A DNA stretch of 64,000 nucleotides. It comes from Amycolatopsis sp. FDAARGOS 1241. Its GTDB lineage: Bacteria > Actinomycetota > Actinomycetes > Mycobacteriales > Pseudonocardiaceae. Each line of letters begins with the position of its first letter. Positions within the stretch are counted from its first letter, which is position 1. The stretch spans positions 3,100,001 to 3,164,000 of the forward strand of contig NZ_CP069526.1 in the NCBI RefSeq assembly GCF_016889705.1, written 5' to 3'. The position numbers were made by a program, and so were the translations under genes. The notes beneath the pieces are model-generated. The model did no database searches, was not told the DNA's origin, and saw only the letters and a program-made list of their open reading frames with translations. Of the stretch, positions 1-8,648 are shown piece by piece.

Positions 1-95
1 TGACGCCGGCCGTCCTCCCTCACCCACACGCTCACCAAACCTGCCCTCCGGGCAGAATTGTCCGGAGAGCTGAGCGAAGGGTGGGGGGAGGACGG

Positions 96-929
96 GTGCG
101 CGGGTGCGGCGTGAAGGCGGCGATCCTGGCCGTCGTCGTGGTGCTCGCGGTCGTGGTCGTCGTGGTGGTCGTGCTGTCGAACAGCGGCAAGATCGCCACG
201 CCCGGCTGCACGGTCACGGTGCCGCAGCAGGGTGACCAGTCGGAGCCCACGCAGTTCACGCTGCAGCCCGACCAGATGAGCAACGCCGCGACGATCGCCG
301 CGGTCGCGTCGAAGGAGGGCCTGCCGGCGCACGCCGTGACCGTCGCCCTCGCGACGGCGCTGCAGGAGTCCAAACTGCGCAACCTCAGCGGTGGTGACCG
401 CGACTCCGTGGGGCTGTTCCAGCAACGCCCCAGCCAGGGCTGGGGCACACCGGCGCAGCTGCAGGATCCCGTCTACGCGTCGACGGCGTTCTACGAAAAG
501 CTCGTGAAGCTCGACGGCTGGGAGGCGATGCCCATCACGGAGGCGGCACAGTCCGTGCAGCGCTCCGCCGCCCCCGACGCCTACGCGCAGTGGGAACCCC
601 AGGCCCGCGCCGCGGCGGCCGCGCTGACCGGGCAGTACCCGGCCGCACTGACCTGCCGCAACATCACCGTCGGCCCGGCCACCGCGGACCTCGTGAAGAC
701 CGCCACGGCCGAACTGGGCACCGCCCGCCTCAGCGGCGCCCACCCGGCCGCCCAGGGCTGGGCCATCAGCACCTGGCTGGTCGCCCGCGCCCGCACGGTG
801 GGCGTCGACAAGGTCAGCTTCGCCGGCCAGAGCTGGACCGCGGAGTCCGGCGCCTGGGCCGTCGATCCGAACGCCGGACAGAACCTCTCGCTGCACCAAG
901 TGCCCGCCACGCCGCCGACCTCCCAGTAG
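96..929 (+). CDS. Membrane-anchored lytic-transglycosylase-like protein of unknown role
   Basis: About 277 residues. A strongly hydrophobic, valine-rich segment near residues 6-27 works as an uncleaved anchor or signal, so the rest should lie outside the membrane. The middle (ALQESKLRNL, GLFQQRPSQGWG) looks like the catalytic-Glu region of lysozyme/transglycosylase-like folds; this is inference from motif shape only. Similar unnamed proteins are common in Pseudonocardiaceae. Start choice: GTG at 96 follows a GGAGGA at 87-92. GTG at 81 and 111 are in frame alternatives with poorer ribosome-site spacing. The downstream neighbour is a pseudogene on the other strand, so no operon is visible. Confidence 0.75.
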   Translation: MRGCGVKAAILAVVVVLAVVVVVVVVLSNSGKIATPGCTVTVPQQGDQSEPTQFTLQPDQMSNAATIAAVASKEGLPAHAVTVALATALQESKLRNLSGGDRDSVGLFQQRPSQGWGTPAQLQDPVYASTAFYEKLVKLDGWEAMPITEAAQSVQRSAAPDAYAQWEPQARAAAAALTGQYPAALTCRNITVGPATADLVKTATAELGTARLSGAHPAAQGWAISTWLVARARTVGVDKVSFAGQSWTAESGAWAVDPNAGQNLSLHQVPATPPTSQ

Positions 930-960
930 CGTCCACTTCGGACAGTGTCTGCTCCGGACG

Positions 961-1310
961 GTCAGCGCGCGAAGGCGTCCACGCCCGTCAGCTCCGCGGA
1001 CACCCGCTACGACCGCGCCGCAGCCCCCGTGACGTCGTTGCCCTCCGCGACGTCACAGTCTTCGCAGGAGAGCCCACCGAGGCCGGCCAGCTGCGGTGAG
1101 ATCGCGGCCCACGCCTGCGTCGCCGCGCCTTGCTCCGGGGGTCTCGAACTCCATGTGCATCGTGCCGTGCTCGTCCATCCACCGGCGCTCGACCATCTCC
1201 GCCCGCGCCAAGTGACGCTGCAACGGCGTCATGATCGGCCCTGACACCGTGGGGCTGCAGCAATGCGTCCAGGTGAACAGCGAACAGGACGTTGGCGTGT
1301 TCGCCGTGTC
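961..1310 (-). pseudogene. 3' remnant of a short-chain dehydrogenase/reductase
   Basis: The minus strand encodes the typical C-terminus of actinobacterial retinol-dehydrogenase-like SDRs. It can be stitched from two frames: PIMTPLQRHLARAEMVE, then EQGAATQAWAAISPQLAGLG and GLSCEDCDVAEGN, ending VSAELTGVDAFAR. A frameshift near 1130-1140 separates the first two blocks. An in-frame TAG precedes the last block. Nothing of the Rossmann nucleotide-binding half is present, so this is a dead 3' fragment. Confidence 0.7.
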
Positions 1311-1911
1311 TCCGGCGATGCCCCGAGTCTCCGGGCCGATGGACGGCACGTCGGCAAGGTGACCCGATGAAAGGTGTGGCGACACCGGCGCAGGTCACCG
1401 ACCGGCTGGCTGCGTGGCGTCCTCGGAGTACAGCGCTCGGGAGCGTCGAGGCGAGGAGCGGGGGGCAATGGTTGTGATCGCTTCCGGTGGTTCTCGAGGC
1501 CCTGCGCGGGGGCTGGGCAATGAGGTGGTGGATCACCAGGATGCCGAGCCCGGCGAGCCGCACGTGCGGTACGCGTCGTCGGCGGACATCCCGGGGCGCC
1601 GCGTGCGGCGGAAGCCTCCTTTTGTGCCGGGCCGTCCGATCTTGCAGAATGTTGATCATGGGGCGCGGCAGGAACCGCCGGCGCTCGCGGGTCGTCAGAC
1701 CACGGCGCGAGACGGTGCGGCAGGAAGGCGGAACCGGAGATAACCTACCCACCAGCCCGGGCAGGGCGGCCGGCCCGACCCCTACGGCCAGGGCTGGCAG
1801 CAACCCGGCCCGGGCGGGCAGCCGGGTGGGTCCCCCACTCTCAGCAGCCAGGTCAGCAGCCCGGGCAGGCTCCGGACACGCGGCAGTACGCACAGCCGTA
1901 TCCGGGAACCG
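1311..1911. other. Gene-poor stretch ending in a fragment of a Pro/Gly/Gln-rich protein
   Basis: No intact gene seen. From about 1742 the plus strand codes for a low-complexity Pro/Gly/Gln segment split over two frames (QPGQGGRPDPYGQGWQQPG, then SQQPGQQPGQAPDTRQYAQ). This is typical of the N-terminus of actinobacterial proline-rich membrane proteins. Its last frame runs without a stop into the phosphoesterase repeat that begins at 1912, so the repeat boundary made an in-frame junction. Confidence 0.4.
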
Positions 1912-1940
1912 AGCGTCTGGTCATCCCGTCCGGCAAGATC

Positions 1941-4865
1941 ATGTCGTCCTCGGTGAGCCCGGACGGCACCCACGTCGCCGCCTCGCTCACCGACGGCGGG
2001 CAGGTGCTCGCCATCGTGAATCTGAAGAACTACAAGGTGCAGCAATACGTCGGCACCAACGACCAGTCGGACCTGCGGGTCAGCGGCGGCGACGTGGGTC
2101 AGGAAGGCCCGACGTACTCGCCCGACGGCGCACAGCTGTGGCTGGGCCGGATCGACGGTTACACGAAGTTCACCGTGAACACGGACGGCAGCCTCGCGAG
2201 CCCGACGAACATCAGCATTCCCGCGCAGGGCTCGAAGCACGCGCTGTCCGCCACGCCGGTGTTCTCGGCCGACGGCAAGACCGCGTACGCCGCCGTCAAC
2301 GGCCAGAACCGCGTGGTGGCCATCGACGCGGCCACCGGGGCCATCCAGCGCAGCTGGGCCGTGGGCACCGCGCCGCGGGGCATGGTCCAGGTCGGGACCA
2401 AGCTCTACGTCAGCAACGAGGGCGGTCGCCCGGCCAAGCCCATGCCCGGCACTCTGCTCGCCCAGGTCAGCACGGTCACCACGAGCGCTGAGAACCCGCC
2501 GAACGAAGTCGCTGTGAACCTCAAGGACCACGATCCGTCGACCAAGTGGCTGGCGCAGCACCCGACCGGCTCGGTGACCTATCGGCTGGCCAAGCCCGCG
2601 GCGGTGGTGCAGTACTCGCTCACCTCCGCGAACGACTCGCCGGGCCGCGACCCCAAGGACTTCACCCTGCAGGGCTCGAACGACGGCAGCACCTGGACCG
2701 ATGTGGACAAGCGCACGGGGGAGCGCTTCGACTCGCGGTACGTCACCAAGAGCTACACCTTCACCAACACCACCGCGTACAGCTACTACCGGCTGAACGT
2801 CACCGCGAACTGGGGCGACCCGCTCCTGCAGCTCAGCGGCTGGGACATCAGCGACTCGACCGCCCCAGCCGAGCCCACGCAGAACTCCTACGGCACCGCG
2901 GTGCCGGCCGATCCGAACGCAGGCAGCACCACCGGCACCGTCAGCGTCATCGACCTGGCGAAGCCGGACGCGGACGCGGCGAGCATCGACGTCGGCCTGC
3001 ACCCGACCGCGGTGTACGCGAAGCACGGGGCGGTGTTCGTCACCAACACGAACAGCAACACCGTGTCCGTGATCGACACCGCCGGCGACAAGGTCGTGCA
3101 GACCATCGCGACGCAGCCGTGGCCGGATGCCTCCGTCGGCTACGATCCGAACGCGGTGACGCTCACCGACGACGGTCACCTGCTGGTGACGCTCGGCCGG
3201 GCCAACGCCGTGGCCGTCTACAAGTACACCTCCGCGCGGGAGCCGGTCTCCTACGTCGGCCTGCTCCCGACCGACTACTACCCCGCAGAGATCGCCACCT
3301 CCGGCGACGACGTGGTCGTCTCCAACACCCGTGGTATCGACGCCTTGCGCAACACCAGCAGGCACAACAGCCACGACACGACATCGAGCCTGACGCGGTT
3401 CACCCTGCCCAGCGACAGCGCCATCCACGGTTACACCGCCAAGGTGTTCGCCCAGAACGGCTGGATCGGCAACTCGGTCAAGCAGAGCAACGGGAACCCG
3501 AACGTGGCGCCGGTGCCGGTTCCGGTGAAGATCGGTGACCCGTCGACGATCAAGTACGTGTACCTGATCGTCAAGGAGAACCGGACCTACGACCAGGTCT
3601 ACGGCGACATCCCCGCGGGCAACGGCGACCCGACACTGACCGCCTACGGCGCGAACGTGACGCCGAACCAGCACGCGCTGGCCGCGCAGTTCGGGCTCTA
3701 CGACAACTTCTACGACCCGGCCACGAACTCGGCCGAGGGGCACAGCTGGCTGATGCAGGCCGACGACCCGGAGTACACCGAGTCGACCGCCGGGGAGTAC
3801 CAGCGCAGCTACGACAGCTACAACGATGTGCTGGGCCACCAGGCCTCCGGGTACATCTGGACCGCCGCCGAGGCGGCCGGCAAGACGGCCCGAGACTTCG
3901 GCGAGTACCAGATGCAGTCCAACAACAAGCCGGCCGCGGCGACCTGGCAGAACCTGTACTGCGACAGCAAAAACATGGCGGCCGACCCCACAGCAACCAC
4001 CGCGTACCCGATGTACTCGAACGTGGACATCCCCTCGCTCAACGACATCTCGGTCCACGCCTTCCCCGGCGGCGACCTGGCCATCCCGGACAACTACCGG
4101 TACCAGATCTGGAAGCAGGACTTCGAGAAGAACGGTCCGGCAAACCTGAACATGATGTGGCTGCCCGACGACCACACCGGCGGCCCGGTCACCGGGCCCG
4201 CCCAAGTCGCGGACAACGACCTGGCAGTCGGCAAGCTGATCGACACCGTCTCGCACAGCAAGTACTGGAATCAGTCCGCGATCTTCGTGGTCGAGGACGA
4301 CTCCCAGGCCGGCATCGACCACGTCGACGGGCACCGGGCCCCGGTCCAGATCATCAGCCCCTGGGCCCAGCACAGCGTGGTGGACAGCCACTACTACACC
4401 CAGGCCACCATGATCCGCACCATCGAGCAGATCCTCGGCATCCACCCCCTCAACCAGATGGACGCCGCGGCCAGCCCGATGAGCTCGGCGTTCACCACTA
4501 CGCCCGACTACACGCCGTTCACCGTCGTGCCCAACCGCACGTCGCTGACCCTGGGTCTGTCCACCCCGCCCTCGTGCGGCGCCGACACCCCCGCGGCGCA
4601 GAACCCGACCGCAGCACCCGCGCCGACCACAGCGGCGGTCCCCGCCGGGGCGCGGAACGTAGCCGCGCAATGGCAGACGTGGAAGGCGTCGCAGCCGTTC
4701 GTCGGGGACAACTCCAAGGTCGACAGCGCACCGCCGGAGCAGATGAGCCGCTTCAGCTGGTACGAAGCAACCGGATGGACCAAGCCCTACCCCGGCGACA
4801 CCAAGCTCTACGCCCCAGCCCAGGTCCCCGGCGCCTACCTCCCCGGCCTCGACGGCGACGGCTGA
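1941..4865 (+). pseudogene. 5'-truncated YncE-like beta-propeller/phosphoesterase (left copy)
   Basis: This 974-residue open frame equals residues about 84-1057 of the intact copy on the minus strand at 57593-60766. It keeps the propeller repeats, the discoidin-like carbohydrate-binding segment and the C-terminal phosphoesterase region (EGHSWLMQ, FVVEDDSQAGIDHVDGH). It lacks the signal peptide and first residues. The identity to the right copy begins at 1912, where the frame is fused to a Pro/Gln-rich fragment. No ribosome site is evident before ATG 1941. A protein starting there would stay in the cytoplasm, so I treat the copy as non-functional, though the frame is intact. Confidence 0.75.
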
Positions 4866-4877
4866 CCCGCAGACAGC

Positions 4878-4934
4878 GCACACCACCAGGACGGCCCGCC
4901 GGATCCCCCGACCCCGGCGGGCCGTCCGCTTTTG
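4878..4934 (+). terminator. Hairpin after the phosphoesterase, left copy
   Basis: ACGGCCCGCCGG (4891-4902) pairs with CCGGCGGGCCGT (4914-4925), followed by a T-rich CTTTTGG. This fits an intrinsic terminator just past the stop. The same hairpin follows the right copy (57533-57567). Confidence 0.6.
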
Positions 4935-5044
4935 GCGTCCGGCGCGAACGTAGTAGGCCTCGGGCGGCCCCCAAAACCAAGTACGTACTCACCGTCGACC
5001 AGTCCGAGCACGAGGCGATCGCCTCCGGCCTACGCCGGTGTTTT

Positions 5045-5345
5045 CGGGCTGCAGGACCAGGTCCCAGTGCGGGCACGACCGGGAGATCGGCCAGGCCGAG
5101 CTCCCGCTCCGCTTGGCCCAGCAGCACCGTCGCGGCGGCTGCCGATGGCCATGATCTCGGTTTCGACGTAGTCGCCGACGTTGGCGATGGCGTCGATGAC
5201 CACGGTGATCTCGATGCTGTCGGGGTGACGGGACGTGGTGCGGGTTTTGCGGACTCGGCACAACCAGACCATGCCGAGTACGTCGAGCATTGCGTTCGTG
5301 GCCTGGGCCTGCTCGGCGCCGGAGAGGACCGAGTGCTCGGTTACC
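5045..5345 (-). pseudogene. Decayed CYTH-domain protein (class IV adenylate cyclase/triphosphatase-like)
   Basis: The minus strand reads CRVRKTRTTSRHPDSIEI then AIANVGDYVETEIMAI, resembling the strand pairs of CYTH-fold enzymes, where Arg/Lys and Glu residues line the tunnel. After a frameshift near 5125 it continues as LLGQAERELGLADLPVV and then DLVLQPE, the usual C-terminal pattern. No good start or full-length frame exists. It lies between the phosphoesterase repeat and the TetR gene, inside the segment missing from the right-hand duplicate. Family call is by pattern only. Confidence 0.45.
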
Positions 5346-5352
5346 GCGCTCG

Positions 5353-5994
5353 CTAGCTGGCGGCGTCGGGCGGCGTCGCGAAGGTCTCGACGTAGTCGAC
5401 TGCGGCGTATAGGGCGTTTCGCAGCGGCGTGATGTCCCGGGCGATCTGGGCGAGGAGCATGCCGCCCTGATACGCGGCGAGGAGTGCCTGCGCGAGCCGG
5501 GTGGGATCGGCCGCAGCGTCGAGGCGGCCGAGTCGCTGCATCCGCTCGAGTCCATCGCGGAAGATGTCGCTCCACTGCTCGAACGTGGCGGCGAGTTGCT
5601 GGTGAACGTCGAGGTCGGTCTTGACGATCTCGCTCGCGAGCGATCCGAGGCTGCAGCCGTCCTGGAATGGACGGCCGTGGGCGACGTAGAAGTCCGCCCA
5701 CTCCCGAAACGCGTCGATGGTGTCGAAGCCGTCGAACTTGTCGCTGCGGTGGAAGGCGAGGACACCGTCTGCCTGCCAGTCGATGACGGCGAGGACGAGG
5801 CTCTCCTTGTTCGGGAAGTAGTGGTTGAGCTGGGAGCCGCTCACCCCCGCGACGCGGCGAAGCTGCTCGTTGTTCGTCGCGTGGACGCCTTGGGTGTAGA
5901 TGAGATCGGCCGCGTGCTCGAGGATGCGGGCGCGCGTCGCCTGCCCCTTGCCGGTGAGCTTGTGGGTCTGCCGAGGTCCCGGGTCCGTCTTCAT
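5353..5994 (-). CDS. TetR/AcrR-family transcriptional repressor
   Basis: 213 residues, normal length for the family. An N-terminal helix-turn-helix spans residues about 18-65 (ATRARILEHAADLIY, VAGVSGSQLNHYF), and the C-terminal part is all helical and binds a ligand that the sequence does not identify. The gene diverges from a CMD-family gene. The 108-bp gap holds two copies of a 16-bp palindrome, so it most likely represses itself and the CMD/nitroreductase genes until an electrophile or quinone-like effector appears (inference). ATG 5994 is chosen over GTG 6003. A GGAGG lies close upstream, though with short spacing. Confidence 0.9.
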   Translation of the reverse strand: MKTDPGPRQTHKLTGKGQATRARILEHAADLIYTQGVHATNNEQLRRVAGVSGSQLNHYFPNKESLVLAVIDWQADGVLAFHRSDKFDGFDTIDAFREWADFYVAHGRPFQDGCSLGSLASEIVKTDLDVHQQLAATFEQWSDIFRDGLERMQRLGRLDAAADPTRLAQALLAAYQGGMLLAQIARDITPLRNALYAAVDYVETFATPPDAAS

Positions 5995-6010
5995 GGCCTC
6001 CACCCTACCA

Positions 6011-6093
6011 AAAATTGGGCTTGACAGCCCATTCTCCGATGGTGTTCACTTCCGGAAGTGGGCTGAACAGCCCAGAATGACACCGTCCGGAGG
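6011..6093 (+). promoter_or_regulatory. Divergent promoter with paired TetR operators
   Basis: Two palindromes share the form TGGGCT-N4-AGCCCA: TGGGCTTGACAGCCCA at 6016-6031 and TGGGCTGAACAGCCCA at 6059-6074. Their centres are 43 bp apart, about four helical turns. The first contains a consensus -35, TTGACA (6021-6026). A perfect 14-bp palindrome, CACTTCCGGAAGTG (6047-6060), abuts the second. Ribosome site GGAGG is at 6089-6093. Confidence 0.75.
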
Positions 6094-6102
6094 ATCACCA
6101 CC

Positions 6103-6651
6103 ATGTCTCGTCTCGCCACGCCCGAGCTCACAGACATCGATGCCAAGACGCAGGGCACGCTTGACGCCATCGCCAAGCAGTTCGGATTCGCTCCGGGCAT
6201 GTTCACCACGCTCGCCGCCAACCCGACCGTCCTCGAGATTGTGATGGGGCTGCAGGGCAGCATCGCGAAGCTCCTCGATGCGAAGACTCGCCACACGATC
6301 GCGCTGGCCACGTCCCACTCCAACGACTGCGACTACTGCTCGGCGCTGCACGGATACATTTCGGCGAACCTCGGGGGCATGTCCACCGAGGAGATCGAGC
6401 TGGCCCGTAAGGGCGGCTCCACCGATCCCAAGCGTGCCGCCGTCGCTCGCTTCTCCCAGCAGGTGATCGAGACCCGCGGTCAGGTGGGCGACGAGGACAT
6501 CGCCGCGGTCCGCGAGGCCGGGTACACCGACCCCGAGATCCAGGCGATCGTCACCGTCGTGGTCGTCACGCTGCTCACGAACTACCTCAACAACGTCAAC
6601 GACACCACCGTCGACATCCCGGTGCCGGGCGCGGGACCAGCGAGGTCGTGA
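6103..6651 (+). CDS. Carboxymuconolactone decarboxylase/AhpD-like family protein
   Basis: 182 residues. It shows the CMD/AhpD alkylhydroperoxidase motif: Cys76-x-x-Cys79-x-x-x-His83 within NDCDYCSALHGY. This pair usually serves as a redox-active disulfide in peroxidase-related members. The second half (REAGYTDPEIQAIV) fits the helical CMD fold. ATG 6103 has GGAGG nine bases upstream. It is the first gene of a likely two-gene unit with the nitroreductase at 6774, driven from the operator region shared with the divergent TetR gene. The substrate cannot be told; a role in peroxide or electrophile detoxification is inferred. Confidence 0.88.
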   Translation: MSRLATPELTDIDAKTQGTLDAIAKQFGFAPGMFTTLAANPTVLEIVMGLQGSIAKLLDAKTRHTIALATSHSNDCDYCSALHGYISANLGGMSTEEIELARKGGSTDPKRAAVARFSQQVIETRGQVGDEDIAAVREAGYTDPEIQAIVTVVVVTLLTNYLNNVNDTTVDIPVPGAGPARS

Positions 6652-6773
6652 CCGAGTCAACCGTCACGCAGGGTCACCCCGATGACAGCACGTTCACCAC
6701 GCACTGACTGACCCCAACGAGCCGAAACCCGCACTTTTACCCGATCTCTGCGTCAATGAAACGAAGGCCGAGC

Positions 6774-7424
6774 ATGGACCTCGAGAATCTGATCACCAAG
6801 CACCTCACCCGCTACTTCGACCCGAACAAGAAGATCCCGGAGGAGACCTTCGAGCTTCTGCTGCGCTACCTGCGCACCTCGCCGACGACGATCAACATCC
6901 AGCCGATCCACTTCTTTGTGCTGGAGACACAGGCCGGCAAGGACAAGCTCGCGGACGCTCTCGTCGGCCGCTTCGAGGACAACCAGGAGAAGGTCCGCAA
7001 CGCCTCGCACGCGATCGTGTTCACGACCCGCAAGACGATTCCCGGCGAGCACTTGGAGGAGATCTTCGCGAAGGAGCGCGCAGACGGTCGCTTCGCGGAC
7101 CCGGAGATCCAGGCGGGATGGGAGGCTGGAGCGGCCGGCTTCGTGAAGATCCAGTCGGAGAACTATGGCGGCGACGTGCTGCACTGGCTGGAGAAGAACA
7201 CCTATCTCGTGGTCGGCGCGACCATGATGGCCGCCGCTTCTCTCGGAGTCGACGCCACCCCGTTCGAAGGATTCGACCGTGCAGCGATCGACGAAGCGTT
7301 CGGCCTCACCGATACCGACTTCACCACGACGCTGCTTATGGCGCTCGGATATCCGGACGAAACGCGCGTTTCCCGCCAGCCGGTCTCGCGCTTCGAAGCC
7401 GAGAAGATCTTCACCCGCATGTGA
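6774..7424 (+). CDS. Nitroreductase-family oxidoreductase (FMN, NAD(P)H)
   Basis: 216 residues, the normal size of NfsB-like nitroreductases. It has the N-terminal RYFDPNKKIPEETFELLLRY and the flavin-contact segment LRTSPTTINIQPIHFFVLE. It also has the mid-protein VVGATMMAAASLGVDATPFEG and the C-terminal MALGYPDETRV. The enzyme reduces nitroaromatics or quinones using FMN. ATG 6774 is preferred to ATG 6756 because a GAAGG sits eight bases upstream. The gene lies 122 bp behind the CMD gene, probably co-transcribed. Bases 7002-7424 recur with a few changes as a headless fragment at 57060-57482. Confidence 0.9.
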   Translation: MDLENLITKHLTRYFDPNKKIPEETFELLLRYLRTSPTTINIQPIHFFVLETQAGKDKLADALVGRFEDNQEKVRNASHAIVFTTRKTIPGEHLEEIFAKERADGRFADPEIQAGWEAGAAGFVKIQSENYGGDVLHWLEKNTYLVVGATMMAAASLGVDATPFEGFDRAAIDEAFGLTDTDFTTTLLMALGYPDETRVSRQPVSRFEAEKIFTRM

Positions 7425-7536
7425 CGAACCGAGCGGGTGCGCGATCGGGCGCCGGCTCGGTTCGGGATCACGCCGTCGTCGCCGGCCGCTGGCCGGCGAC
7501 GACGGCGTGATCGCAACGAGGTCGCCGCGGTCGCCC
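7002..7536 (+). repeat. Inverted repeat of the nitroreductase 3' half, left copy (535 bp)
   Basis: Matches 56948-57482 in reverse complement (coordinates sum to 64484) with roughly ten substitutions. Examples are Ala/Ser, Leu/Ile and two Arg/His changes in the protein. The right copy is joined directly to the phosphoesterase repeat. Confidence 0.9.
7466..7512 (+). terminator. Strong 22-bp-stem hairpin after the nitroreductase
   Basis: Perfect inverted repeat with a 3-base loop: left arm 7466-7487, loop GCT, right arm 7491-7512. It starts GATCACGCCG and ends CGGCGTGATC. It lies 42 bp past the nitroreductase stop. No U-run follows, as is common in high-GC terminators. The right-hand copy at 56972-57018 has two mismatches in the stem. 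Confidence 0.75.
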
Positions 7537-7621
7537 TGCGCACAACGCCGGCGCGCCGGTCTCGCAGCGGCCATGGAGTCCAGCCTGCGCCACAGGATGA
7601 CGGCAGGAAAGGCCGATCTGT

Positions 7622-7855
7622 TCAGTCCGGGCCGGGACGGTCTGTCCAGCGGAGTTTGGTGGTGACGCGGGCGGCGAGGTGGTCGACGTCGGGGGTGCGG
7701 CGCCATTCCAGTTCCCCGGGGCCGCCGCAGTCGGGGCAGGGCTGGTCGTAGGTCTCGATCGCGGCCTTGCAGCCCGGACACAGCACGCCACCCTCGCCGG
7801 GTTCGGACTTCTGGCAGCGGAAGCACTTCTTCGACGCCTGCTCGTCCTCGGTCAT
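7622..7855 (-). CDS. Small zinc-ribbon protein
   Basis: 77 residues starting at ATG 7855 (MTEDEQASKKC). Three CxxC knuckles are visible: CFRC, CPGC and CPDC, enough for one or two zinc ribbons. The tail (RRTPDVDHLAARVTTKLRW) is basic and polar. It is unrecognised beyond the zinc ribbons. Such proteins often bind nucleic acid or partner proteins, but nothing here fixes a role. It lies convergent to the nitroreductase. Confidence 0.6.
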   Translation of the reverse strand: MTEDEQASKKCFRCQKSEPGEGGVLCPGCKAAIETYDQPCPDCGGPGELEWRRTPDVDHLAARVTTKLRWTDRPGPD

Positions 7856-8083
7856 GCCCGCTCCCCTATTTCCGCTGTCAACAGCCAGACAGCACACAAC
7901 TCCTGGTGTGAACCACCCAGAGACCCCAAACCCGGATACGCCGCAGGTCGGTCACCGCGCAAAGGGGAATGGTCGGCCCGAGGCTGCGAAGGCCTTCTTG
8001 GCCCCACCAACCCTCGATAGGCGAGCGCGCCGGCAGTTGGCGGCGACCTGCTGGATCGAGGGCTTCCGGGGTGTGGGGGAGGC

Positions 8084-8112
8084 TAACATTTCACCCGCAC
8101 CCAGGGGGAGGA
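8084..8112 (+). promoter_or_regulatory. Promoter and ribosome site of the EACC1/caspase unit
   Basis: TAACAT at 8084-8089 fits an actinobacterial -10. GGGGGAGG at 8104-8111 lies seven bases before ATG 8118. The 260 bp upstream (7856-8117) hold no other gene. Confidence 0.45.
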
Positions 8113-8117
8113 CACCG

Positions 8118-8648
8118 ATGCAGCTGCGACTGATCCCGGACGGCGCGCCCGACGCGCTGGTCTCGTTGTACGACTGGCTCTCACACGAGGACGACCTGCG
8201 CGGTCGTGTCAGCTTGGCCCGGCCCGTGCCGGCGCCGGGCGAGATGGGCGGGATCGCCGACGCCATCGTGGTGGCGCTCGGCAGCGGCGGGGCCATCGCA
8301 ACACTCGCCACAGCGTTGCCGATCTGGCTGGGCAAGTCCCGACGGGCCACCGTACAGATCGAGGTGGCCGCGGACGAGCACGGCCGGAAAGTCGTGGTGC
8401 GCGCGGAAAACGTCAAGGACGTCGAGGTGCTACTGCGCCAGGTTCTCGACCAGACGACCCGGCATGATCGAGGGCCCGCAGCTACCGGAACCGGACGGGA
8501 CCCAGGTCATCCTGATCGGCACGGCGGCCTACAACGATTCCCGATTGCACGACCTGCCTGCGGTGGAGAACAACCTCACCGCGCTGCTGTCCGTGCTGAC
8601 CGATCCCGCCATCGGCGGCCGGCTACCGGGGAACTGCACGACGATTAG
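8118..8648 (+). CDS. EACC1 (effector-associated constant component 1) protein
   Basis: The first ~115 residues match the EACC1 pattern: an N-terminal beta/alpha segment (MQLRLIPDGAPDALVSLYDW) and a Gly/Ala-rich hydrophobic helix (GGIADAIVVALGSGGAIATL). A conserved tail with KVVVRAENVKDVEVLLRQVL follows. EACC1 is the constant adaptor of bacterial conflict systems, thought to be the signal module next to a caspase or other effector. This frame has no stop at the usual end. It runs another ~60 residues inside the caspase gene in a different frame, giving an unusual 185-bp overlap (8464-8648). That extra tail has no recognisable character. Confidence 0.75.
   Translation: MQLRLIPDGAPDALVSLYDWLSHEDDLRGRVSLARPVPAPGEMGGIADAIVVALGSGGAIATLATALPIWLGKSRRATVQIEVAADEHGRKVVVRAENVKDVEVLLRQVLDQTTRHDRGPAATGTGRDPGHPDRHGGLQRFPIARPACGGEQPHRAAVRADRSRHRRPATGELHDD

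Larger units (their letters stand above)
1912..4974 (+). repeat. Long inverted repeat, left copy (3,063 bp)
   Basis: This segment matches 57484-60546 in reverse complement; left and right coordinates sum to 62458. Reading both copies, I find one difference: C at 4806 against A in the other copy, a Leu/Ile change. Sequence diverges abruptly at both ends. The repeat carries most of a phosphoesterase gene and its 3' flank. Confidence 0.95.

Noticed and set aside
988..1893. 301-codon minus-strand frame as an intact gene
   Set aside because: It crosses the SDR remnant in the wrong phase; the real signal is split over two other readings with stops.
1782..4886. 1,034-codon open frame antisense to the phosphoesterase (and its 1,112-codon twin at 57572-60910 on the plus strand)
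   Set aside because: Val/Arg/Gly-rich shadow produced by codon bias in high-GC DNA; no domain and no ribosome site. The sense strand has clear domains.
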